A stretch of DNA of 10,187 nt, taken from Pseudomonadota bacterium. GTDB taxonomy: Bacteria; Pseudomonadota; Alphaproteobacteria; Rhizobiales; Hyphomicrobiaceae. This document shows positions 1 through 5,562 of this stretch, piece by piece. A program made the position numbers and the translations under genes. Each line of letters opens with the position of its first letter. The stretch's first letter is position 1. The stretch lies in NCBI GenBank assembly GCA_023405815.1, contig JAEXXM010000016.1:1-10187 (forward strand), written 5' to 3'. The notes beneath the pieces are model-generated. The model worked only from the letters and a program-made list of their open reading frames with translations, had not been told where the DNA came from and did no database searches.

Positions 1-578
1 AACGTCTCGAGCGCGAAGTCGCCGAACATTCGCCGCAGCGAACGCTGCAGGGAGCCGACGTTCTCGAGGTAGAAGATCGCGTCGTATTCGACGTTGGGCA
101 GGCCAAGATTGACGTGCTGGGGGCAGAAGTGTGAGTCAAGGACGGTAGGGTCCGTCCTGGTCAACACCTCAAGAAATGCCTCGAAGCTCTCGGGCCTCCG
201 GCCATGCAGCTCACGGTATGAGCTGATGTCCCCGTTTGCGACCTTGTCTAGGTAGGCGGAGAGCGCGCGCGTATAGGGATTGCGCGCGCAAGAGATGACG
301 ATGCGTGGATCCCCGTGGAGGAGATCCGTGATGCCCTGTCTCTTCAGGCAATCATCGGCGACGTGCGGATCGTCATGCAGCGCAAAGCCGTGACGACCTT
401 CGCTGCGGAAACGGGCCGCTTGCGCGTGCTTGAGGCTGTTCTTCACCGTCGAACAGCCGCACTTGGGATTGTTGACGTAGATGACCGGGAGTTGCGGAGT
501 CCACCAGAGATCTACGTAGCCCTGCAAGCCGAGCGCGGAAGAAACCCATCGCCTGATATACCGCCGGAGCTTGCGCAT
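1..578 (-). CDS. Sulfotransferase family 2-like protein, 3' end cut by the window edge
   Basis: This gene would transfer a sulfuryl group from PAPS to a sugar hydroxyl. The first 192 residues are visible. Residues 37-47 read NPKCGCSTVKN, which fits the 5'-phosphosulfate-binding loop of carbohydrate sulfotransferases (Sulfotransfer_2 type). Residues 99-109 read RNPYTRALSAY, which fits the 3'-phosphate-binding loop with its Arg and Ser. A basic N-terminus (MRKLRRYIRRW) precedes the domain, with no clear signal peptide. The start is well fixed: the ATG at 578-576 has an in-frame TGA four codons upstream (590-588), and a GAGGG lies about 11-15 bases before the ATG. Its place beside a polysaccharide locus suggests a bacterial glycan or LPS substrate, but that is inference. 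No PAPS-synthesis genes (cysD, cysN, cysC) are in the window. The C-terminus is missing, so total length is unknown. Confidence 0.82.
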   Translation of the reverse strand, partial: MRKLRRYIRRWVSSALGLQGYVDLWWTPQLPVIYVNNPKCGCSTVKNSLKHAQAARFRSEGRHGFALHDDPHVADDCLKRQGITDLLHGDPRIVISCARNPYTRALSAYLDKVANGDISSYRELHGRRPESFEAFLEVLTRTDPTVLDSHFCPQHVNLGLPNVEYDAIFYLENVGSLQRSLRRMFGDFALET

Positions 579-859
579 CTGCTCGCGTCACCCTCTGAGA
601 TGTGTGTTGAGAATTACGGCGCTGCGAGGCAGCTACACAAAACTTCACACTGCGAGCATAGTGATTCGCTTTGTATCCGCCTGCGGCAGACAGGCATCTG
701 CCCCCGTTACACACAGGCCAGTCGAAAGCTCGATGCGAGGTTGAGGGCGCCCCGATGCCGATCGAGTTGCCGATCGGACGAGGCCAAGGCGCTGCCTTTC
801 CATAACTTAACTTTGCAGGGCACGAAAATCATGGCAGCCTACGTTTAGGTTCAACAGCG
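579..859. other. Gene-free stretch upstream of the sulfotransferase
   Basis: No convincing coding region was found on either strand; the open frames here show no recognisable protein motif and overlap the sulfotransferase out of frame. The stretch should contain the minus-strand promoter of the sulfotransferase and the plus-strand promoter of the micro-ORF unit that follows, but no clear -35/-10 pair could be read for either. The only structure noted is a short inverted repeat, GCCTG...CAGGC, near 682-699. Confidence 0.5.
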
Positions 860-873
860 AAAGGAGGTGATCC
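860..873 (+). promoter_or_regulatory. Maximal-length Shine-Dalgarno sequence
   Basis: The sequence AAAGGAGGTGATCC is a perfect 14-nt complement to the usual bacterial 16S rRNA 3' end (GGATCACCTCCTTT). The AGGAGG core ends 7 nt before an ATG at 875, which is ideal spacing. None of the large genes in the window has a comparable site. It could drive very strong translation of the micro-ORF, or bind ribosomes for a regulatory purpose. Confidence 0.75.
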
Positions 874-874
874 G

Positions 875-952
875 ATGTCGAGTGGGATCTTGAGGACGGC
901 GATGTCGCGGTCGCTCGGGTTCATGCCGGATTTTCCTCCGGTTCACGCCTGA
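875..952 (+). CDS. 25-residue micro-ORF, unknown function
   Basis: The frame runs from ATG at 875 to TGA at 950 and begins MSSGILRTAMSRSLGF; the last residues are PPVHA. No family is recognised, and there is no hydrophobic helix or run of a single amino acid of the kind seen in amino-acid attenuator leaders. The case for translation rests on the perfect Shine-Dalgarno 7 nt upstream. A strong intrinsic terminator lies 54 nt after the stop, so the unit looks like a short self-contained transcript rather than the 5' end of a larger gene. It could encode a small protein, act as a translated leader peptide for the downstream alkene reductase, or be a dual-function small RNA. Functional annotation is not possible from sequence alone. 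Confidence 0.45.
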   Translation: MSSGILRTAMSRSLGFMPDFPPVHA

Positions 953-1005
953 CGCATCAGCGGCGCAGCGCGACAACCGCTGCTCTCGCCGCCGAAGTCT
1001 CACGG

Positions 1006-1037
1006 AGGCCGCCCAAAAAGGGCGGCCTTTTTGTTTT
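1006..1037 (+). terminator. Strong rho-independent terminator
   Basis: A perfect stem GGCCGCCC (1007-1014) with GGGCGGCC (1020-1027) closes an AAAAA loop and is extended by an A-T pair at 1006/1028. It is followed by TTTTTGTTTT (1028-1037). The orientation ends plus-strand transcription, so it would terminate the micro-ORF unit before the alkene reductase gene, or serve as an attenuator if transcription continues from upstream. Confidence 0.9.
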
Positions 1038-1081
1038 ATGGCCCCAATTTTGCTTTCTCTGGCCAATGTGCCGCGGGCGCC

Positions 1082-1110
1082 TTGTCGAACAGGGGGGTGC
1101 CGCCTAGATG
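1082..1110 (+). promoter_or_regulatory. Candidate sigma-70-type promoter for the alkene reductase gene
   Basis: TTGTCG (1082-1087) and TAGATG (1105-1110) are separated by 17 nt. Both elements match the consensus only partly (4 of 6 and 3 of 6). The placement is attractive because the palindromic operator begins immediately downstream of the -10 element, where a bound repressor would block initiation. This is a weak call made from sequence alone. Confidence 0.3.
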
Positions 1111-1127
1111 GTTAGACGGCCATCTAA
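1105..1127 (+). promoter_or_regulatory. Palindromic operator, TetR/NemR-like
   Basis: Positions 1112-1127 read TTAGACGGCCATCTAA, a 16-bp palindrome with a single mismatched pair (C1117/A1122). A further half-site, TAGATGG (1105-1111), makes an overlapping exact inverted repeat with CCATCTA (1120-1126). The site lies 13-28 nt before the start codon and touches the ribosome binding region (AAGGGAG, 1126-1132). Old-yellow-enzyme genes are commonly repressed by TetR-family NemR proteins at such sites, and the TAGAC/TCTA arms resemble the E. coli NemR operator as recalled. No regulator gene is in this window. Confidence 0.6.
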
Positions 1128-1139
1128 GGGAGCACACCC

Positions 1140-2249
1140 ATGCCTCAATCCAGCGCCGTCGCAGTTTCCGCCAAGACCGATCTTTTCGATCCCATCCAGC
1201 TCGGGCCCTATAGGCTCGCCAACCGCATCGTCATGGCGCCGCTGACCCGGTCACGCGCTGACGACGAGGGCGTCCCCGGCGAGCTGCAGGCGAAGTACTA
1301 CACCCAGCGCGCTTCCGCCGGCCTCATCGTCTCGGAGGCGACGAACATCTCCCCGCAGGGCAAGGGCTATATCCGCACGCCGGGCATATGGTCTCCGGAG
1401 CAGGTTGCCGGCTGGAAGCTCACCACCAAGGCGGTGCACGACAAGGGCGGGCGCATCTTCCTGCAACTCTGGCACGTCGGGCGCGTATCGCACCCCGACA
1501 TTCAGCCGGGCGGCGCATTGCCGGTGGCGCCGAGCGCAGTGCGTGCCGAGAACCAGAAAGCCTTCACCTACGAGGGGTTCAAAGACCTCGTCACGCCGCG
1601 CGCACTCGAGACGGCAGAGATTCCCGGCATCGTCGCCGACTACGGCCGGGCGGCCAAGAATGCGATGGAAGCCGGTTTCGACGGCGTCGAGATCCACGGC
1701 GCCAACGGCTACCTGTTGCAGCAGTTCCTCTCCGACAAGACCAACAAGCGCACGGATCGATACGGCGGCTCGATCGAGAACCGTACGCGCATCGTCGTCG
1801 AGGTGGTCGACGCGGTCACGAAGGTGTGGGGCGGCGACCGCGTCGGCATACGCCTGTCACCACTGACGAAGTTCGCCGACATCGGGGATTCAAATCCCGA
1901 GCCGGTCTATCTGTCGCTGATCGAGCAGATCAATACATACAATCTCTCCTATATACACGTGATCGAGGGCGACACCGGGGGCGAGCGCAACCCGCACGGC
2001 GGCTTCGACCTGCAGAAGCTGCGCCGCGCCTTCAACGGCCTCTACATGGCCAACAACAACTACACGCTCGAGCTGGCCATCGAAGCGCGCGCCAAGAACC
2101 TTGCCGACCTCGTCTGCTTCGGGCGTCCGTTCATCTCGAACCCAGATCTGGTCGAGCGCCTGCGCAATGGTGCTCCGCTGACGCCGGCCGATCCCGCTAC
2201 CTTCTATGCGGGCGAGGAGCGCGGCTATACCGACTATCCGGCGCTCTAG
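1140..2249 (+). CDS. nemA: Alkene reductase, old yellow enzyme family (NemA-like)
   Basis: This is an FMN-dependent cytosolic ene-reductase that uses NAD(P)H to reduce activated C=C bonds such as N-ethylmaleimide, enones and nitro compounds; the usual role is electrophile detoxification. The 369-residue length matches the family (about 365). The TIM-barrel landmarks are in order: NRIVMAPLTR at 28-37 (flavin-contacting Thr36), QLWHVGR at 109-115, HGANGYLLQQF at 186-196 with the His186/Asn189 substrate pair and the proton-donor Tyr191, DRYGGSIENR near 207-216, and FGRPFISNPDLVERL at 327-341 for the FMN phosphate. Thr at position 36 points to classical OYEs rather than the YqjM type, which has Cys. 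The start has AAGGGAG six to seven bases upstream. A palindromic operator just before it suggests inducible control. A strong hairpin separates it from the FAD oxidoreductase gene downstream. Confidence 0.95.
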   Translation: MPQSSAVAVSAKTDLFDPIQLGPYRLANRIVMAPLTRSRADDEGVPGELQAKYYTQRASAGLIVSEATNISPQGKGYIRTPGIWSPEQVAGWKLTTKAVHDKGGRIFLQLWHVGRVSHPDIQPGGALPVAPSAVRAENQKAFTYEGFKDLVTPRALETAEIPGIVADYGRAAKNAMEAGFDGVEIHGANGYLLQQFLSDKTNKRTDRYGGSIENRTRIVVEVVDAVTKVWGGDRVGIRLSPLTKFADIGDSNPEPVYLSLIEQINTYNLSYIHVIEGDTGGERNPHGGFDLQKLRRAFNGLYMANNNYTLELAIEARAKNLADLVCFGRPFISNPDLVERLRNGAPLTPADPATFYAGEERGYTDYPAL

Positions 2250-2266
2250 GCGAGGGTGCCACTACT

Positions 2267-2313
2267 GGCCCCATCGGGGCCGCGCTGCTAGGTTTGCGCG
2301 GCACGATGGGGCC
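2267..2313 (+). repeat. Strong two-part intergenic hairpin overlapping the next gene's RBS
   Basis: A perfect 10-bp outer stem (GGCCCCATCG, 2267-2276, with CGATGGGGCC, 2304-2313) encloses a perfect 7-bp inner stem (GCCGCGC, 2279-2285, with GCGCGGC, 2296-2302). The two are separated by a small 2/1-nt internal loop, and the apical loop is 10 nt. It fills most of the gap between the alkene reductase and FAD oxidoreductase genes. Only three T residues follow, so it is a poor intrinsic terminator. The 3' arm contains the only plausible Shine-Dalgarno (GGGG, 2308-2311) of the downstream gene, so folding would mask that site. Confidence 0.8.
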
Positions 2314-2319
2314 GCTTTC

Positions 2320-3432
2320 ATGCCTGATATCGAGACTGTGGTGATCGGGGCCGGCGTCGTCGGCCTGGCGATTGCGCGCGCACTGGCGATGGCCGGCCAG
2401 GAAGTGCTCGTGCTCGAGCGCCATCCGCGCATCGGCAGCGAGACCAGCGCACGCAACTCCGAGGTGATCCACGCGGGCCTCTATTACCCGAAGGGAAGCT
2501 TGCGCGCGACGCTGTGCGTCGCCGGCAAGGAGATGCTCTATCGGTTCTGCGAAGACAACGGCGTCGCGCACCAGCGTTGCGGCAAGCTGCTCGTGGCGAC
2601 GAGCGAGGCGGAGGTGCCAAGGCTCGAGGCCATCGCGGCCAATGCTGCCGCGAACGGCGTTGTGGATCTTCAACGCCTTGGCGCCGCCGAGGCGCGTGCC
2701 CTGGAGCCCGCGCTCGAATGCGTCGCGGCGTACCTATCGCCCTCGACTGGCATCATCGACAGCCACGGACTGATGCTGGCGCTGCATGGTCATCTCGCAG
2801 CCCGGGGCGGTGAGATCATCCTCAACACGGCTGTGACAGGCATCGCTTCCAGCGACGGGACGTTCGAGATCAAAGCCGTGAGCGGTGGCGAAAAGAGCAC
2901 GCTCACCTGTCGCAATCTCGTCATCTCGGCCGGCCTCGGCGCCACGGACCTGGGGCGCACCCTTACGTATAGGTCGGGCTACGGCGTGCCGATGACCTAT
3001 CCGGCTCGCGGACATTACTTCGCGCTCGACCGAGGAGCGCCGTTCCGCCACCTCGTCTACCCGATGCCGGTCGGCGCGTGGCTCGGCGTGCATCTGACGC
3101 TCGATGTCGCGGGACGGGCACGGTTCGGTCCCGACATCGAGTGGTGCGATGAGCCGGACTACAAGTTTGACGAAGATCAGGGACGGCGGCTCAAGCGGTT
3201 CGAAGCCGAAATACGCCGCTACTGGCCGGCGCTTCCGCAAGGAGCGCTGCATCCAGATACCGTCGGCGTGCGCCCAAAGCTCTACCGGGAGGGCGAGCCC
3301 GTTGCCGATTTCGCCATCCATGGGAAGGACGAGCACGGTGTCGACCGGCTGGTGACGCTCTACGGCATCGAAAGCCCTGGGCTTACATCCTCGCTAGCGA
3401 TCGGCGAATACGTCACGAAACTGCTTTCGTGA
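2320..3432 (+). CDS. FAD-dependent oxidoreductase, L-2-hydroxyglutarate oxidase (LhgO)-like
   Basis: This is a DAO-type flavoprotein of 370 residues. The N-terminal Rossmann motif is VVIGAGVVGLAIARAL (7-22; GxGxxG at 10-15), with Glu33 placed to bind the FAD ribose. RNSEVIHAGLYYPKGSLRA (45-63) and the following CGKLLVATSE segment are characteristic of the LhgO/YgaF group. Further conserved stretches are GHYFAL, HLVYPMP..WLGVHLT, GVRPKLY and a C-terminal FAD-binding end, YGIESPGLTSSLAIGEYV. By homology it would oxidise a 2-hydroxy acid such as L-2-hydroxyglutarate and pass electrons to quinone or oxygen; the true substrate is not shown. The ATG at 2320 was chosen because the Rossmann fold begins four residues in, whereas the longer frame from 2206 overlaps the alkene reductase and adds an Arg-rich nonsense leader. 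Its Shine-Dalgarno is weak and lies in a hairpin. Convergent with the GT25 gene, 36 bp away. Confidence 0.88.
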   Translation: MPDIETVVIGAGVVGLAIARALAMAGQEVLVLERHPRIGSETSARNSEVIHAGLYYPKGSLRATLCVAGKEMLYRFCEDNGVAHQRCGKLLVATSEAEVPRLEAIAANAAANGVVDLQRLGAAEARALEPALECVAAYLSPSTGIIDSHGLMLALHGHLAARGGEIILNTAVTGIASSDGTFEIKAVSGGEKSTLTCRNLVISAGLGATDLGRTLTYRSGYGVPMTYPARGHYFALDRGAPFRHLVYPMPVGAWLGVHLTLDVAGRARFGPDIEWCDEPDYKFDEDQGRRLKRFEAEIRRYWPALPQGALHPDTVGVRPKLYREGEPVADFAIHGKDEHGVDRLVTLYGIESPGLTSSLAIGEYVTKLLS

Positions 3433-3468
3433 AGGGCGCGGGCTGCAATCCGTCGTGTCGCTTCCCGG

Positions 3469-4194
3469 CTATGAGTTGCGCAGACGAAACTCCGTAAGAT
3501 ACGCGCGCGCGAGGTTGACGGGACCAAGCCTGTAGATAGCCGCGATACGCCCCCAGAGATAGCCCAGGGGGTTTGCGCGCCAATAGAAGCGCTGCTTCTT
3601 CGATTTCGGAATCGACGATGCGAACCTGTTGGCCTGCCACGCGGGCGGCGGGAACACCCCGTACCCGATGAGCCCCATCTCCCATCCGTAGCGGATATCG
3701 ACGTCCACTGGGCGCGCGCGCCGCCTCGTGGCAAGCAGCTTGCGGCAGCCCGACCGGCTTATCACGTAGGCCGCGGTGGTCTTGGGGAAATGCAGGTAGC
3801 GCACAAGATAGCTGTCGTCCACTAACTTGGATAGTCGGCAGTGCGGACGCTGCTTGGCGCCGGAAAGGCTCAGGACATCCCAGTCGCCGCTGAGTTGGCC
3901 AAGGGCAGCTTCGACGATGCGGCGGAAGCCCGGCACGAGATCCACATCGTCTTCAAGGACCACTGCATAGGGCAGATCGCGCGCAAGAATTGTCTCCGCG
4001 GTGAGGAGATGGCTGGCATAGCAACCGACCTCACCAGGAAGCAGTTGAGTCCGCTCACTGAAGTTCGCGGCAAAGCGCTCCGGCACCATTCGTCCGTTGA
4101 CTGCATCGATGCGCTCGAAGTCGCCACCGAGTTGCTCGCTCATGTAGGCGAGACGATCTGCCGCCGACGCGAGGTTGATCACGAATACTTGCAT
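3469..4194 (-). CDS. Glycosyltransferase family 25 (LPS-type)
   Basis: This 241-residue cytosolic enzyme fits the GT25 family, members of which add sugars, often galactose or glucose, to LPS core or O-chains. The start MQVFVINLASAADRL (1-15) is the typical family opening. GEVGCYASHL (54-63) and VVLEDDVDL (78-86), with its acidic DD.D nucleotide-sugar/metal site, are also diagnostic. TTAAYVISRSGCRKLL (139-154) and PVDVDI (162-167) complete the conserved core. The last 50 residues are basic and aromatic (KSKKQRFYW), which could favour membrane or LPS-acceptor contact. The start at 4194 gives the canonical N-terminus; GGGCGG just before the ATG is only a fair ribosome binding site. It is transcribed alone, divergent from the O-antigen ligase-like gene. 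Donor and acceptor cannot be read from sequence. Confidence 0.9.
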   Translation of the reverse strand: MQVFVINLASAADRLAYMSEQLGGDFERIDAVNGRMVPERFAANFSERTQLLPGEVGCYASHLLTAETILARDLPYAVVLEDDVDLVPGFRRIVEAALGQLSGDWDVLSLSGAKQRPHCRLSKLVDDSYLVRYLHFPKTTAAYVISRSGCRKLLATRRRARPVDVDIRYGWEMGLIGYGVFPPPAWQANRFASSIPKSKKQRFYWRANPLGYLWGRIAAIYRLGPVNLARAYLTEFRLRNS

Positions 4195-4291
4195 CGCCGC
4201 CCGTTATGCAATTATGTGCCCGCGAATTTCCAAATGCCTCGCTGCGCGTGCACCAATCAGAAGTGTCATCAGGAGCGCAACGAAGGGCCGT

Positions 4292-4336
4292 ATGAACTCT
4301 ACTGAAACAGCTATTTTTCGTATTGACGCGCCATGA
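4292..4336 (+). CDS. Possible 14-codon leader micro-ORF upstream of the ligase-like gene
   Basis: A short frame (MNSTETAIFRIDAP) starts at ATG 4292 behind AAGGG (4283-4287, 4-nt spacer). Its TGA (4334-4336) overlaps the ATG (4333-4335) of the membrane protein gene in an ATGA arrangement. The larger gene has no recognisable Shine-Dalgarno of its own, so translation of this micro-ORF could deliver ribosomes to it by termination-reinitiation. The spacer is a little short and the frame is small enough to occur by chance. Confidence 0.3.
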   Translation: MNSTETAIFRIDAP

Positions 4337-5547
4337 GCCTTGCTCCGATACGCAGCCCCGCATTCGTCATCTTCGGCGCTTTCCTTGCTTCGATCTTCCT
4401 TTTGAATGGAGGCCCGGCGAATGCCGTGGCGTCAATATGCTTCGTGGCGGCCTGGACTCTGATTATCAAAGAGGCCAGGGAGGGGACCTTGGTCATTCCG
4501 CATATTGCCCCAGTGTTCCTAATCTTTCTGGCGACGATGTGCGTGCGGTTGCTGTTGCCGCCGACGGGGGCAGCCGATGCCATTCCAGGGCCGGCAGTAT
4601 CGCGAGGGCTGCTCATCATGGGATTCTTCGGGCTGACCCTATACGTCTACGCGCGCCTTCGGTTCGATATCATCCTCTGGATGATCGCCGGAATGGCGTC
4701 TGCGACCACCCTTGTCGCCATAGCGGTATTCCTGCACCAGGTGCCGGCGGACCATCGCCTGCTCTTGCTCGGCCGTGCAGCCCACCCAATCTTGGGAGCC
4801 GGGGCCATTGCTACTGGTGCCATAGCAGCGATTTCGTTGCTCGCATACCACGTAAGAGCGAAGCGCGACTGGATAACCACAGTCACTTTGCTTTTTGCCA
4901 TCTCAGCGATCGTTGTCGGACTTTACTTCACCGGGAGCCGCGGGCCACTGCTTTCCCTGGTGCTGGCGGCTATTGCACTGCCGATCGTCATGCTCAGCGG
5001 TTCGCGCGCCCTGCTCTTTGTCTGCGCCTTCGGTGCCTGGGCCCTCGTCACCGGCATCATCCTCTTTGATGAGCAGATCCGAAGCTTGCTCTGTCCCATG
5101 ATCGAGCTCGCATGCCGGTCGCCCAACCGGCAGGATGCGTGGGCTGCGAGTTTCGCCGCGATTGCGCAGCATCCGCTGTGGGGGAACGGGTATGCGTTCA
5201 GGCTCTCGGGTGTACCGCACGCCCACAACACTTACTTCGGCGTGGCCCTGCACTACGGCATTCCCATGGGCATCCTTTTCATCGGGGTGATGGCCGCCGC
5301 CTTGTCCTCGGCTGCCAGGCTGAGGCAGGTGGACGAGAAGTGCTTCGTTGTGGGGATGCTGATCTTCGTCAACGGATTCATGGGCTCGGACCTCAGCGAT
5401 CCGATGCGCTTTTTCAACACCCACTACCTGTTTCTATGGTTCCCGCTGACGCTGGCGGTCATTGGCGCGAAGCAGGATCTCTCATCGACGGCGCTGAGTG
5501 GGGTGGAGGTGGGATGCGCTCCGGTCGAGGCTTCGCCGCCCCGCTAG
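4333..5547 (+). CDS. O-antigen ligase/polymerase-like membrane protein (Wzy_C/WaaL family)
   Basis: This 404-residue polytopic inner-membrane protein has about ten or more hydrophobic segments (for example 10-27, 31-46, 57-75, 92-107, 112-134, 183-199, 205-221, 226-245, 305-325, 337-350, 364-379). TGSRGPLLSLVLA at 200-212 is the conserved Arg-containing motif of the family. The stretch from about 247 to 302, with NRQDAW, HPLWGNGYAF (280-289) and PHAHNTYF (295-302), is the typical long periplasmic loop whose His and Arg residues matter for catalysis. Members either ligate undecaprenyl-linked glycan to lipid A-core (WaaL) or polymerise repeat units (Wzy), and sequence alone does not separate them. 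The last 25 residues are polar and probably cytoplasmic. No ribosome binding site precedes the ATG; a micro-ORF stop overlaps it. It is followed tail-to-tail, 15 bp away, by the GT4 gene on the other strand. Confidence 0.88.
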   Translation: MSLAPIRSPAFVIFGAFLASIFLLNGGPANAVASICFVAAWTLIIKEAREGTLVIPHIAPVFLIFLATMCVRLLLPPTGAADAIPGPAVSRGLLIMGFFGLTLYVYARLRFDIILWMIAGMASATTLVAIAVFLHQVPADHRLLLLGRAAHPILGAGAIATGAIAAISLLAYHVRAKRDWITTVTLLFAISAIVVGLYFTGSRGPLLSLVLAAIALPIVMLSGSRALLFVCAFGAWALVTGIILFDEQIRSLLCPMIELACRSPNRQDAWAASFAAIAQHPLWGNGYAFRLSGVPHAHNTYFGVALHYGIPMGILFIGVMAAALSSAARLRQVDEKCFVVGMLIFVNGFMGSDLSDPMRFFNTHYLFLWFPLTLAVIGAKQDLSSTALSGVEVGCAPVEASPPR

Positions 5548-5562
5548 CGGGCAGCGTGCCGC

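Noticed and set aside
315..848. Long open frame on the plus strand
   Set aside because: It lies opposite the sulfotransferase for half its length, has no family motif and no ribosome binding site, while the minus-strand frame has clear PAPS-binding loops.
860..873. On the minus strand this reads GGATCACCTCCTTT, the exact 3' tail of 16S rRNA.
   Set aside because: The bases before it do not match the conserved end of 16S rRNA (no GCGGCT before GGATCACC), so it is not a 16S fragment. The plus-strand reading as a Shine-Dalgarno with a start codon at proper spacing is better.
2206..2319. N-terminal extension of the FAD oxidoreductase, adding 38 residues
   Set aside because: It overlaps the alkene reductase, is Arg-rich without motif, and would put the Rossmann strand unusually far from the N-terminus.
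3433..3468. Terminator between the convergent FAD oxidoreductase and GT25 genes
   Set aside because: No stable stem followed by a T-tract was found in these 36 bp on either strand.
3841..4305. Plus-strand open frame antisense to the GT25 gene
   Set aside because: It is a codon-bias shadow of the GT25 gene with no recognisable protein features.
4324..4346. TTGACG with CGATAC 17 nt downstream as a promoter for the ligase-like gene
   Set aside because: It would overlap the start codon and force a much shorter protein lacking the first membrane segments; the -10 is poor.
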